DNA of 64,000 nt from VXYL01 sp965199875 (lineage in GTDB: Bacteria; Pseudomonadota; Gammaproteobacteria; Pseudomonadales; Azotimanducaceae): assembly GCA_965199875.1 (NCBI GenBank), contig OZ241346.1:1550001-1614000 (forward strand). Direction: 5' to 3'. The position numbers and the translations under genes are program-made. This document shows positions 16,854 to 25,279 of this stretch, piece after piece; the stretch's first letter is position 1; each line of letters begins with the position of its first letter. Under the pieces are notes generated by a model, which saw only the letters and a list, made by a program, of their open reading frames with translations, did not search any database and was not told the origin of the DNA.

Positions 16854-17726
16854 TCATGCCGCCTCCGCGAAGGCGCCGCCGTAGGCTTCCGCCGGAGTTC
16901 GGCCGCCCAGCGAGAAGTGAGGGCGCGATCGGTTGTAGAAGCGCATCCAACGGGCGCTCACGCGCTCCGCCTCGAAGCCGTCGGCCAGGTCGTGGAGGTA
17001 CACCGCCTCGTACTTCAGCGAACGCCACAGCCGCTCGATGAACACGTTGTCCATGCACCGGCCCCGGCCGTCCATCGAGCACCGCGCCCCCGACTCCAGC
17101 ACCCGCCCGGTGAACGCCAAGCTGGTGAACTGCGCCCCCTGGTCGGTGTTGAAGATGCCGGGCGCCGCGCCGCCGCCGAGCGCGTCCTCCAGCGCCTCGA
17201 CGCAGAACGCCGCGTCCATCGTGTTCGACAGCCGCCACGACAGCACGAACCGCGTCGCCCAGTCCATCACCGCCACCAGATACAGGAAGCCGGAGCGCAC
17301 GGGGATGTAGGTGATGTCCGCGCACCAGACCTGGTCCGGGCGCTCCACGGCCACGTCGCGCAGCAGGTACGGATGCACCTGGTGCTCGGCGCTCGGCGCA
17401 CTCGTGCGCGGCTTCGGGTAGACGGCGTCCACGCCCATCAGCCGCATCAGGCGGCGCACCCGGTGCCGACCGGCAACGACGCCCTCCCGCCGCAGATGCA
17501 TCGACATCCGCCGGCTGCCGTAGAACGGACACTCCATGTACAACTCGTCGATGCGCCGCATCAGCTCCAGGTTCGCCGCGCTCTCGCCAGCCGGCTCGCG
17601 GTACAGCGACGCCCGACCGACCGCCAGCAGCTCGCACTGCCGGCTCAGGCTCAGCGGGCCGTCGCGCTCCACCATCGCCAGGCGCTCCGGGCGGCTCAGC
17701 GCGCCAACCCGCGCCGAAAAAAAACC
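16854..17726 (-). CDS. IS3-family transposase OrfB (integrase core)
   Basis: About 290 residues read by a -1 shift from orfA. Contains RRIDELYMECPFYGSRRMSMHL (HTH_21-type region), then the DDE integrase core: D in VWCADITYIPV, D in FNTDQGAQFTS, and E in NVFIERLWRSLKYE, followed by FYNRSRPHFSLGGRTPAEAY. All three catalytic residues are present and the frame is intact, so the transposase is probably functional. It has no clear start of its own; the frame overlaps the end of orfA at the U8 run (A8 on the plus strand, 17717-17724). Confidence 0.88.
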   Translation of the reverse strand, partial: GFFSARVGALSRPERLAMVERDGPLSLSRQCELLAVGRASLYREPAGESAANLELMRRIDELYMECPFYGSRRMSMHLRREGVVAGRHRVRRLMRLMGVDAVYPKPRTSAPSAEHQVHPYLLRDVAVERPDQVWCADITYIPVRSGFLYLVAVMDWATRFVLSWRLSNTMDAAFCVEALEDALGGGAAPGIFNTDQGAQFTSLAFTGRVLESGARCSMDGRGRCMDNVFIERLWRSLKYEAVYLHDLADGFEAERVSARWMRFYNRSRPHFSLGGRTPAEAYGGAFAEAA

Positions 17727-17974
17727 CGTTCCATCGTCAGCTCCCCGATCTTCGCGTACAGCTCCTTCGCCAGCGCCTCGTCCGCGCCCTGCTTCCGCCC
17801 CGACGCGAACACCTCGCCCAGGCCCTCCACCGCCTGCTTCTTCCACATGCCCACCTGGTTCGGATGCACTCCGTGCTTCGCCGCCAGCTCCTGGATCGTC
17901 CGATCTCCGCGCAGCGCTTCCAGCGCCACCCGCTTCTTGAAGTCCGCCGTGAACCGGCGCCTCTTCGCTGTCAT
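17696..17974 (-). CDS. IS3-family transposase OrfA (helix-turn-helix)
   Basis: A 92-aa protein: KRRRFTADFKKRVALEALRGDRTIQELAAKHGV, then PNQVGMWKKQA, is the IS3 OrfA helix-turn-helix, followed by a short leucine-zipper-like helix. It binds the element ends as part of the OrfAB fusion. The stop comes shortly after the slippery GGG-U8-CGG sequence, where a -1 slip reads on into orfB. Confidence 0.9.
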   Translation of the reverse strand: MTAKRRRFTADFKKRVALEALRGDRTIQELAAKHGVHPNQVGMWKKQAVEGLGEVFASGRKQGADEALAKELYAKIGELTMERVFFRRGLAR

Positions 17975-18036
17975 TCCATGCCTCCTTCAAGGCGTGGAAT
18001 ACGCCTTAACCGACTGTCTCAAAAAGCAGGACCAGC

Positions 18037-18477
18037 TCAGTGGGCAGTGGCGTGGTACGCATCGAGCAGACGTTCGCGCATGCGGGTGGTCCAACGCTTC
18101 GCCGCGGTGTTGGGGACGACAAGCTGCTTGATCGCGGCCGGCGCGTACACCGGCCAATTTGCTCTCCTGCTCCCATATTTGCGAAACAAGACGCGCCCCA
18201 ATGTTGAATTGCACCAGACGGAGAGCGCCTGTGCATCCTTGACCCCAACGCCTTGGATCGGCGTCCATCGGCGCCCAACAACTGGCGATGGGAATGCCAC
18301 GGCGTGCAATCGACCGGAGGAAGTGTCGAGCGAGTTGGCGATAAGCAATCTTCCTCGCTTGCTCCAAAGATTGTCGGAGTCCCTTCTGGCCGACTTGCTG
18401 GCAATCGGTTGTGCCCACTTGTCAATCCGTCCAGCGAGCCGTTGTTGGGCTGCCTGCCCGGAACCGTAGGTTGCTCA
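18037..18477 (-). pseudogene. C-terminal fragment of an N6-adenine DNA methylase, cut by the IS
   Basis: The frame is open without a convincing start and encodes a methylase target-recognition tail: WSKRGRLLIANSLDTSSGRLHAV, ALSVWCNSTLGRVLF, and NWPVYAPAAIKQLVVP follow the usual 'x-x-W-L-N-S-T-L-G' then 'V-P' order of these domains. SAM and catalytic motifs are absent. Its stop codon is formed by the last three bases of the IS end, so the IS truncates the gene. The fragment begins exactly where the PIN gene ends, suggesting it once belonged to the same operon or was fused there by deletion. Confidence 0.65.
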
Positions 18478-19008
18478 CTGCCGCTCATGCCGGTCATCGG
18501 CGGCGTCGAGCGCCCGCGAAAACTGCTCCAATATACGTTCATTGATATGCGCCGAATTGGCCTTGTGCATCCGGCGGGCGATGACGGTTGCTCGCCGCCG
18601 GCCCACCGCGCCCTGCCTCACCAAGTCCACCATGAGCCCAAGGCCGCGCCGGGCCTTTACATCGTGGCGGCGGCACAGACGCCGCAACGCGCCGTCGTTC
18701 GTGACGCACGTCCAGCCGCGCTCTAGGCACACGACGAAGCACAGGCGGTCGTTGAACGAGACCGGCGCCTCCACCTTCGCCGCCGCTTGCAACGTCGGCA
18801 TCTCAACGTCCACGACCTCGATCCCAAGGCTCCTGCACTTCTGCGTCGTGAGGCCGCGGACTTCATCCAGCACCTCGGAAAGCACTGCCAGCCGCCCAAT
18901 GTTCCGCCCCGCCTCCTTCAGGACGTCCAGATCGGACTCGCGATAGTCGATGAGCACGTCCGCGTCGGCTAGCAGTACCGTCGGGGTTTCATTCGCTACT
19001 TCGCCCAC
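18475..19008 (-). CDS. PIN-domain protein (predicted RNase) paired with the XRE-ImmA gene
   Basis: About 177 residues. The N-terminal strand PTVLLADADVLIDYRES supplies the first PIN Asp residues, SEVLDEV an acidic middle residue, FNDRLCFVVC a further Asp, and CVTNDGALRR the last acidic site, in the order seen in VapC/PIN ribonucleases. It overlaps the 3' end of the upstream gene by 13 bp when the GTG at 19008 is used as start; no ATG is available near the conserved strand. A pairing of PIN nuclease with a regulator suggests a toxin-antitoxin-like or stress module. That role is inference. Confidence 0.75.
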   Translation of the reverse strand: MGEVANETPTVLLADADVLIDYRESDLDVLKEAGRNIGRLAVLSEVLDEVRGLTTQKCRSLGIEVVDVEMPTLQAAAKVEAPVSFNDRLCFVVCLERGWTCVTNDGALRRLCRRHDVKARRGLGLMVDLVRQGAVGRRRATVIARRMHKANSAHINERILEQFSRALDAADDRHERQ

Positions 19009-20138
19009 TCCCTGGCCAGCCTCCTCATGTCCTCGCGCTCGAGGCCCAGAATCTCGGCGGCTCTGCCCATGGAGATGCGCTCGCCCTCCAAGGCTTGGCG
19101 GACCAGGCGGCGCAGCCGATCTTCCATGAAGTCGTAGCGCGAGAGGCCGTCTGGCTCGCCGGCGCGACCCCAACTCCACGCGAACTCGCTCTTGTCGAGC
19201 GGTCGCGGCTCGTCCGCCTTGCGCAGCGTCTTTCCGAAGTACGCCTTGTGCTGGGCCTGGAATGCCTGCCACACTCGCGGCGCCTGCTCCTGACCCGTCT
19301 GCGCCAGCCGGTAGAGCACGGTCTTGTAGCTCACCCGGAAGATGCGCTTCACCTTCAAGACGCGGGAGAGCAGCGAGTGCCCGCTGGTTGCTCGCCACTC
19401 TGGGGCAAAGGCGCGCTCGGGCATCAGGAACTCGCTGGCGAACTCGTCCGCCTCGCGTTCGGCGTCTTCGGGAAGGGCCGTGGCCTCGCGCTGGTACTCG
19501 TCGGGGTGGAGCAGGAGGTGCCCCAACTCGTGCGCGGCCGTGAAGATCCACCGCTCCACGGAGATGCGTGCCCACGTGTTCACCACGACGGCTGGGCCGC
19601 CGTCGGCTTGGGCGACGCTTAAGCCGAAGAAGGAATCGCGATTGGTCTCCAGGAGCAGGAGCTTCACGCCGCCGTGGTTCAGCAGCCCGCAGATGTCCCG
19701 CACGGGAACCTCCGGCGCCAAGCCCACGGCTTTGCGGGCGGCCTGTGCCATAGCGGCTGGCGCCGCTTGGTCGCGCCATTGCCGTGCTTCGCCGAAGCCG
19801 AATTCCGCCCGCTCGCCAAGCTCTTCTTCCAGCCAGGCGTAGGCTTCGAGCCACTTGGAGACCACCGCGAGAATCTGCTCGCGGGAGCGCACTTTCGCCT
19901 TTGCGCGGAATCGGACGCTCTCGAGTGGGCGCACCGGCACGATCAACTCGCCCACAGGCACGTTGAGCGCCTTCGCCAGCGCCCTCACGGTGCTGGCCCT
20001 CGGGATCGCGTCGCCCCGTTCGATGCGCCCCAGCGCCAGCCGCGACAGGCCGGACTTCAAGGCCAGGTCCTCCTGCGTCAAGCTGCGATCCAGCCGCAGC
20101 CGGGCCACATTGGCCGCTATGGTCGTTCCGTCCGTCAT
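18996..20138 (-). CDS. XRE-type HTH regulator fused to ImmA/IrrE metallopeptidase
   Basis: A 380-aa two-domain protein. Residues ~5-60 are a Cro/CI-type helix-turn-helix (SLTQEDLALKSGLSRLALGRIERGDAIP). Residues ~130-245 are an ImmA/IrrE zinc peptidase with HELGH (203-207) and the third-ligand region EREADEFASEFLMP. A C-terminal ~130 residues carries no motif I recognise. The family cleaves repressors or antitoxins in response to stress or prophage signals. The gene overlaps the PIN gene downstream and has its own promoter with an inverted repeat upstream, so it probably autoregulates the pair. Confidence 0.88.
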   Translation of the reverse strand: MTDGTTIAANVARLRLDRSLTQEDLALKSGLSRLALGRIERGDAIPRASTVRALAKALNVPVGELIVPVRPLESVRFRAKAKVRSREQILAVVSKWLEAYAWLEEELGERAEFGFGEARQWRDQAAPAAMAQAARKAVGLAPEVPVRDICGLLNHGGVKLLLLETNRDSFFGLSVAQADGGPAVVVNTWARISVERWIFTAAHELGHLLLHPDEYQREATALPEDAEREADEFASEFLMPERAFAPEWRATSGHSLLSRVLKVKRIFRVSYKTVLYRLAQTGQEQAPRVWQAFQAQHKAYFGKTLRKADEPRPLDKSEFAWSWGRAGEPDGLSRYDFMEDRLRRLVRQALEGERISMGRAAEILGLEREDMRRLAREWAK

Positions 20139-20173
20139 CCGTGCCCCTCGCCCACTTGAACAACGGGGACCCT

Positions 20174-20206
20174 AAAATACCATTGCTGTAACTGGCGTCA
20201 ATATGG
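20174..20206 (-). promoter_or_regulatory. Promoter and candidate operator of the XRE-ImmA/PIN operon
   Basis: On the minus strand TTGACG (20196-20201) and TATTTT (20174-20179) are separated by 16 bp. An imperfect palindrome, CCATTG (20180-20185) against CAATATGG (20199-20206), overlaps the spacer and the -35, a fitting place for autorepression by the XRE domain. Confidence 0.55.
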
Positions 20207-20240
20207 TCATTTTGGCGCTTTCCTGCAGCAGCCAAGGAAC

Positions 20241-20312
20241 GTCTGTTTAAGTGTCCCGGGGAGACCGTAAACCCTTATGGGACGGCGGTTCCGCAAAGGC
20301 ACTTGAACAGAC
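20241..20312. repeat. 72-bp inverted-repeat element with inner hairpin
   Basis: GTCTGTTTAAGTG (20241-20253) and CACTTGAACAGAC (20300-20312) pair at 12 of 13 positions. Inside, CCGT-aaa-CCC-TTAT-GGG-ACGG (20265-20285) makes a second hairpin. It lies between the XRE-ImmA promoter and rplQ, where no protein gene is convincing. It could be a miniature transposable element or part of a structured RNA. No flanking target duplication was seen. Confidence 0.45.
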
Positions 20313-20403
20313 CTCCCTAACGCTGGAACCCTCAGTTGACGTGTGGGGCCACTACCTCATTAGACGGAGCACCGTCATTCCTGTGATCGCCTCTAGGGTG
20401 GAC

Positions 20404-20450
20404 ACTTCGACATCGCTACTTCCATCGCGAGGAATCAGCGATGTTGAAGT
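20404..20450. other. Strong 14-bp hairpin in the rplQ-distal intergenic region
   Basis: ACTTCGACATCGCT (20404-20417) pairs with AGCGATGTTGAAGT (20437-20450) with one G-T type mismatch around a 19-base loop. A third short stem, GCGTC-TTCC-GACGC, follows at 20479-20492. A 32-codon frame starts in the second arm (20441-20539) but looks incidental. The rest, up to 20727, holds nothing I can name. Confidence 0.4.
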
Positions 20451-20727
20451 ACAGGGAATCTTTGGACGTAGGAGGTCTGCGTCTTCCGACGCTCAAACGT
20501 ATCGGGCGCTGGTTGCGACGGATTGCCGGGTCGGGATGACGTGCGGCCCTCGTGCCTTGAGGCATGTCTGGTGGGCTACGTTCGAGATCGCGTGTCGTCC
20601 TGACGCGAGAGACGCTCCGGTGACGAGCACCGCGTAGCACTCTTCGGTAGCGTGTTGATGGTCACGGCGGAGCCTCGCCATGCACCAGTTCGGCCCGGCA
20701 GGTGCCGTCGCCTACCCCGGCGTTGGA

Positions 20728-21135
20728 CTATTCGTCTTCGTCCTCCTCGTCTTCGTCGTCGAAGTCCTCGTCTTCCAGCTCTCGTCCTACCAGCTCGATG
20801 TAGGCTACGGGGGCGGCGTCTCCGGCGCGAAAACCGGCTTTGAGGATGCGCGTGTAGCCGCCGGGGCGCTCCTGGAAGCGGGGGCCGAGTTCGGCGAACA
20901 GCTTGCCCACCGCGGCCTTGCTGCGCAGGCGGGCGAAGGCAAGGCGCCGATTGGCGACGGTGTCTTCCTTGGCCAGGGTGATCAGCGGCTCCGCCACGCG
21001 GCGCAGTTCCTTGGCCTTCGGCACGGTCGTCTTGATGATCTCGTGCTCGATCAGCGACGCGGCCATGTTCGAGAACATGGCCTTGCGGTGGGCGCTGGTG
21101 CGGTTCAGGTGACGACCGCTCTTTCGATGTCTCAT
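20728..21135 (-). CDS. rplQ: Ribosomal protein L17
   Basis: A 135-aa L17, last gene of the alpha operon. MRHRKSGRHLNRTSAHRKAMFSNMAASLIEHE is the family start and fixes the ATG at 21135. The body ends normally at VAYIELVGRE, but a very acidic tail of about 17 residues (EDEDFDDEDEEDEDE) follows, longer than in E. coli. It sits 41 bp after rpoA, as expected. Confidence 0.97.
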   Translation of the reverse strand: MRHRKSGRHLNRTSAHRKAMFSNMAASLIEHEIIKTTVPKAKELRRVAEPLITLAKEDTVANRRLAFARLRSKAAVGKLFAELGPRFQERPGGYTRILKAGFRAGDAAPVAYIELVGRELEDEDFDDEDEEDEDE

Positions 21136-21176
21136 GGTGCAGGCTTCTTGTGCGCTGGGCGTCGCGGGGGCGCGGG

Positions 21177-22172
21177 CTAGCCGGCGATGCCGCGCACGGC
21201 CGCCGGCGGCCACTTCTCCAGGCGCATGCCGAGCGAAAGCCCCCGGGAGGCGAGCACGTCCTTGATTTCGGTGAGGGACTTCTTGCCCAGATTGGGCGTC
21301 TTCAGCAGGTCGTGCTCGGTGCGCTGAATGAGATCGCCGATGTAGAAGATGCTCTCTGCCTTCAGGCAGTTGGCGGAGCGCACGGTGAGTTCGAGATCGT
21401 CCACCGGACGCAGCAGGATCGGATCCACTTCGTCCGGCTTCTGCTCCACCACCACTTCGCCTTCCTTGTCCAGATCGACGAATACCGCCAACTGGTGCTG
21501 CAAGATGGTGGCAGCCCGACGAATGGCCTGTTCGGGATCGATGGTGCCGTTGGATTCGATGTCGAGAATCAGCTTGTCGAGGTCCGTGCGCTGTTCGACG
21601 CGCGCGCTCTCCACCGAGTAGGCGACGCGGCGCATCGGACTGTAGCTCGCGTCGAGGCGCAGCACGCCGATGGGGCGCGTCACCTCCTCTTCGTCGCCAA
21701 CGGGGTATTCCACCGGCTGATAGCCGCGCCCGCGGGTGACCTTGGCCTCCATGCGTATGCTGCCGTTTTCGTTCAGCGTGCAGATGACGTGGTCCGGATT
21801 GGCGATCTCGACATCGGCCGTCAGCTGGAAGTCCCCCGCGACCACCTCGCCGGGGCCCGAGCGCGCCAGGCGAATGGCGCCGCCGTCGCCGCGGTGCAGG
21901 CGCACGGCGATGCCCTTGAGGTTCAGCAGCACGTCGATGACGTCTTCGCGCACGCCCTCCATCGGCGCGTACTCGTGCTCGACGCCGTCGATCTGCACCT
22001 CGGTGATGGCAGCGCCTGGTATCGACGACAGCAGGATGCGGCGCAGGGTGTTGCCGAGCGTGTGTCCGAAGCCGCGTTCAAGGGGCTCGAGCGTCACCCG
22101 CGCGTGGGTGGCGCTGATCTCGTCCACGTTGATGCGGCGCGGTGTCAAAAACTCGGTTGCCGACTGTGGCAT
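21177..22172 (-). CDS. rpoA: RNA polymerase alpha subunit
   Basis: A 331-aa alpha subunit. N-terminal dimerisation domain: RVTLEPLERGFGHTLGNTLRRILLSSIPGAAITEVQIDGV. C-terminal DNA- and activator-binding domain: RSANCLKAESIFYIGDLIQRTEHDLLKTPNLGKKSLTEIK. ATG at 22172 (MPQSATEFLTP) is chosen over 22202 because GGAGGAATTG directly precedes it. It lies between rpsD and rplQ as in the conserved alpha operon. Confidence 0.98.
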   Translation of the reverse strand: MPQSATEFLTPRRINVDEISATHARVTLEPLERGFGHTLGNTLRRILLSSIPGAAITEVQIDGVEHEYAPMEGVREDVIDVLLNLKGIAVRLHRGDGGAIRLARSGPGEVVAGDFQLTADVEIANPDHVICTLNENGSIRMEAKVTRGRGYQPVEYPVGDEEEVTRPIGVLRLDASYSPMRRVAYSVESARVEQRTDLDKLILDIESNGTIDPEQAIRRAATILQHQLAVFVDLDKEGEVVVEQKPDEVDPILLRPVDDLELTVRSANCLKAESIFYIGDLIQRTEHDLLKTPNLGKKSLTEIKDVLASRGLSLGMRLEKWPPAAVRGIAG

Positions 22173-22259
22173 CAATTCCTCCAACAGAGAGTGGCTTTCC
22201 AAGTGGGCTTGCGCGGCCCGTGAAACATGCCGGACGCAGGCCCACGCCCTGGGATGCAG

Positions 22260-22883
22260 CTACTTCGAGTACAACTCGACGATCATGTTCTCGTTGATCT
22301 CTTGCGGCAGTTCGGCGCGGTCCGGATCGCGCCGGAAGACGCCCTCCATCTTCTCGGCGTCCACCGCCACCCATTCGACCTCGCCGCGCTGGCTGGCCAG
22401 ATCCAGCGCTTGGCGGATGCGCAGCTGGCCGCGGCTGGCCTCTCGGACCGCCACCGTGTCTTCCGGCTGAACCTGGTAGGAAGGCACGTTCACCTGGCTG
22501 CCATTGACGAGAATCGCCTTGTGCGACACCAGCTGGCGGCTCTCGGCGCGGGTGCAGCCGTAGCCCATCCGGTAGACCACGTTGTCCAAGCGCCGTTCCA
22601 GCAGCCGCAGCAGGTTTTCGCCGGTTGCGCCGCGCTGCCGATCGGCCGTCTTGTAGTAGTTGTGGAACTGCTTCTCCAGCACTCCGTACAGGCGCCTCAC
22701 CTTTTGCTTTTCGCGCAGCTGCAGGGCGTAGTCCTTCGGCTTCTGACGCCGCGCCGCGCCGTGCTGGCCGGGGATCGTATCCGCCCGGCACTTGGAGTCG
22801 AGGGGCCGGACGCCGCTCTTCAGGTACAGATCCGTGCCTTCGCGGCGGCAAAGTTTCAGCTTGGGACCGAGGTATCTGGCCAT
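22260..22883 (-). CDS. rpsD: Ribosomal protein S4
   Basis: A 207-aa S4 of normal length: MARYLGPKLKLCRREGTDLYLKSG start, then the S4 RNA-binding domain (ERRLDNVVYRMGYGCTRAESRQLVSHKAILVNG). In E. coli S4 represses its own operon by binding the leader; no such leader is evident here. It is spaced 4 bp from rpsK upstream. Confidence 0.98.
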   Translation of the reverse strand: MARYLGPKLKLCRREGTDLYLKSGVRPLDSKCRADTIPGQHGAARRQKPKDYALQLREKQKVRRLYGVLEKQFHNYYKTADRQRGATGENLLRLLERRLDNVVYRMGYGCTRAESRQLVSHKAILVNGSQVNVPSYQVQPEDTVAVREASRGQLRIRQALDLASQRGEVEWVAVDAEKMEGVFRRDPDRAELPQEINENMIVELYSK

Positions 22884-22887
22884 GGCG

Positions 22888-23274
22888 CTACACCCTTCGT
22901 CGCTTCGGCGGTCGGCAGCCGTTGTGCGGCACCGGCGTCACGTCGGCAATGCTGTTGATCTTGAGGCCGGCGGCGTTCATCGCCCGCACCGAGGACTCGC
23001 GGCCGAGGCCCGGGCCCTTGACGAGAACGTCGACGCTCTTCATGCCGTACTGCTCGATGGCGTTGGTGGCAGCCCGCTCGGAGGCGATCTGCGCGGCGAA
23101 TGCGGTGCTCTTGCGCGAGCCCCGATAGCCCGAACCGCCGGCCGTGGCCCAGCACAGCGCGTTGCCCTGGCGGTCGGCGATGGTGATGATGGTGTTGTTG
23201 AAGGACGCATGAACATGCGCCACGCCGTCGATGACGACGCGTTTGCCCTTCTTGCGCGTGGTTGGCTCGGCCAT
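22888..23274 (-). CDS. rpsK: Ribosomal protein S11
   Basis: A 128-aa S11: GVAHVHASFNNTIITIADRQGNAL, GSRKSTAFAAQIA, and the terminal DVTPVPHNGCRPPKRRRV are family signatures. The ATG at 23274 begins MAEPTTRKKGKR, the correct short basic N-terminus; the longer open frame upstream is not used. S11 forms part of the 30S platform near the mRNA exit. Confidence 0.97.
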   Translation of the reverse strand: MAEPTTRKKGKRVVIDGVAHVHASFNNTIITIADRQGNALCWATAGGSGYRGSRKSTAFAAQIASERAATNAIEQYGMKSVDVLVKGPGLGRESSVRAMNAAGLKINSIADVTPVPHNGCRPPKRRRV

Positions 23275-23318
23275 GCGTGTAAGTCCTTGCTTCGTTCGCC
23301 CTTGGGTCGTGTTGCCGC

Positions 23319-23675
<357 letters not shown>

Positions 23676-23711
23676 TTGCTCGACTCCTTGTCTCTTCGGG
23701 GTCTCTTCGGG

Positions 23712-23828
23712 CTAGCCCTGCCGCTGCTTGTGCCGGGGCTCGGCGCTGCAGATCACGCGCACGACGCCGTTGCGCCGCACGATCTTGCAGTTGCGGCAGA
23801 TCTTCTTCACCGATGCGCGTACTTTCAT
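23712..23828 (-). CDS. rpmJ: Ribosomal protein L36 (zinc-binding type)
   Basis: A 38-aa protein beginning MKVRASVKKICRNCKIVRRN. Cys 11, Cys 14, Cys 27 and His 32 form the zinc site, so this is the C+ type. It sits between secY and rpsM, the standard position. Confidence 0.96.
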   Translation of the reverse strand: MKVRASVKKICRNCKIVRRNGVVRVICSAEPRHKQRQG

Positions 23829-23884
23829 CAAAGGCCTCTTGCGTTGCTTATCCGGTCGTCTCTTCGCGTTCCGCCCGACGGTCT

Positions 23885-25279
23885 TTAGCGCCGTCGCCCT
23901 TGGCCGCCGCCCCGGCGGCTGCCGCCGGCAGCGCCTACGCTGCCCGTTCGGCCCCGCCCGTAGCTGCGCAGGTTGGACTTCTCCATCAGCTTCGCGTACT
24001 GGCTGGACATCATGTGCTGCTGCACTTGCGACATGAAGTCCATCGACACCACGACGACGATCAAGAGCGCCGTGCCGCCCAGCTGCATGGTGACGTTGAA
24101 GAACACCACCATCAGTTCCGGCAGCAGGCATACCGCGGTGACGTAGATGGAGCCGAACAGCGTCAGCCGGGTGATGACGTCGTCCAAGTACGAAGCGGTT
24201 TGGTGGCCGGGCCGAATGCCCGGAACGTAGGCGCCTTGGCGCTTCAGATTGTCGGCGATCTCCTTGGGGTCCATCATAATCGCCGTGTAGAAGAAACTGA
24301 AGAAGATGATCCCGGCGGCGAACAGCATGATGTAGAGCGGCTGCCCCGGCGACAGCACCAGGGCGACGTCTTGCAGCCAGGCCATGTTCGGCGCCTGCCC
24401 GAACCACTGCGCCATGGACGCCGGCGCCAGCAGCAGACTGGACGCGAAGATGGCCGGAATGACGCCGGCCATGTTGATCTTGAACGGCAGCGGCGTGCTT
24501 TGCGGCTGAACCATCCGCCGCCCCTGCTGGCGCTTCGCGTAGTTGACGGTGATGCGCCGCTGGCCGCTTTCCACGAAGACCACGAAGCCCACCACCAGGA
24601 CGCCGACCAAGGCGATGCCGAGCAGCGCGATGATGTTGATGTCGCCCTGCCTCGCCGCCTCGAAGGACTGCGCGACGGCGCCCGGAAAGCCGGACACGAT
24701 GCCCGAGAAGATCAGCAGCGAAATGCCGTTGCCGACGCCGCGCTCGGTGATCTGCTCGCCCAGCCACATCATGAACAGCGCCCCGGTCACCAAGGTGACG
24801 ATGGACACGAAGTAGAAGCTGAAGTCGCCGATGAAGGCGAGGCCCTGGGCCGCCAGGGTGCCGGTGAGCGCGGTGCCCTGAATGAGGGCGATGAGCAGGG
24901 TTCCGTAGCGCGTGTACTGGGTGATCTTGCGCCGCCCGGCTTGTCCTTCCTTGCGCAGCTGGTTGAGCGCCGGATACATCATCGTCACCAGATTCATGAT
25001 GATGCTGGAGGTGATGTAGGGCATCACGCCCAGGGCCAGGATGCTCATGCGCTCCAAGGCGCCGCCGGAGAACATGTTGAACAGGTCCAGCACGCCGCCC
25101 TGATTGGCGTCGAACAGGTTGCGCAGCTGATCGGGATTGATGCCTGGCACGGGAATGTGCGTGCCGATGCGGTAGACGAGCAGCGCGAACAGCACGAACA
25201 GCAGCCGCTGGCGAAGCTCCGACAGCCCGCCGCCGCGAATGCCGCTGGCGCGGGCGCTCAATGCCGCTGCGGTTGCCAT
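23885..25279 (-). CDS. secY: Protein translocase subunit SecY
   Basis: A 464-aa channel protein with ten membrane segments. RLLFVLFALLVYRIGTHIPVPGINPDQL is the conserved first helix and plug region, LGVMPYITSSIIMNL the next signature, and YADVITRL-type C-terminal loops follow. The tail is rich in Arg and Gly. The ATG shares one base with the rplO stop (TGATG). It forms the general secretion pore with SecE and SecG and works with SecA and the signal recognition particle. Confidence 0.97.
   Translation of the reverse strand: MATAAALSARASGIRGGGLSELRQRLLFVLFALLVYRIGTHIPVPGINPDQLRNLFDANQGGVLDLFNMFSGGALERMSILALGVMPYITSSIIMNLVTMMYPALNQLRKEGQAGRRKITQYTRYGTLLIALIQGTALTGTLAAQGLAFIGDFSFYFVSIVTLVTGALFMMWLGEQITERGVGNGISLLIFSGIVSGFPGAVAQSFEAARQGDINIIALLGIALVGVLVVGFVVFVESGQRRITVNYAKRQQGRRMVQPQSTPLPFKINMAGVIPAIFASSLLLAPASMAQWFGQAPNMAWLQDVALVLSPGQPLYIMLFAAGIIFFSFFYTAIMMDPKEIADNLKRQGAYVPGIRPGHQTASYLDDVITRLTLFGSIYVTAVCLLPELMVVFFNVTMQLGGTALLIVVVVSMDFMSQVQQHMMSSQYAKLMEKSNLRSYGRGRTGSVGAAGGSRRGGGQGRRR

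Larger units (their letters stand above)
16465..18039 (-). mobile_element. IS3-family insertion sequence, ~1.58 kb
   Basis: Imperfect terminal inverted repeats mark the ends: the left end starts TGAGGTGGTCCTG and the right end, read inward, starts TGAGCTGGTCCTG. They share at least 22 of the first ~28 bases. Inside are orfA and orfB with a run of eight U residues in the overlap. The flanks (GTA on the left, GTG on the right) do not form a clear target duplication, so the element may have taken part in a rearrangement after insertion. Confidence 0.85.

Noticed and set aside
20441..20539. 32-codon frame starting in a hairpin arm
   Set aside because: The ATG lies within a strong stem and the peptide (MLKYRESLDVGGLRLP...) has no recognisable feature; probably incidental.
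20236..20727. RNase P RNA, tmRNA or a tRNA in the hairpin-rich intergenic region
   Set aside because: No RNase P core box, no tRNA acceptor or T-loop, no tmRNA tag frame.
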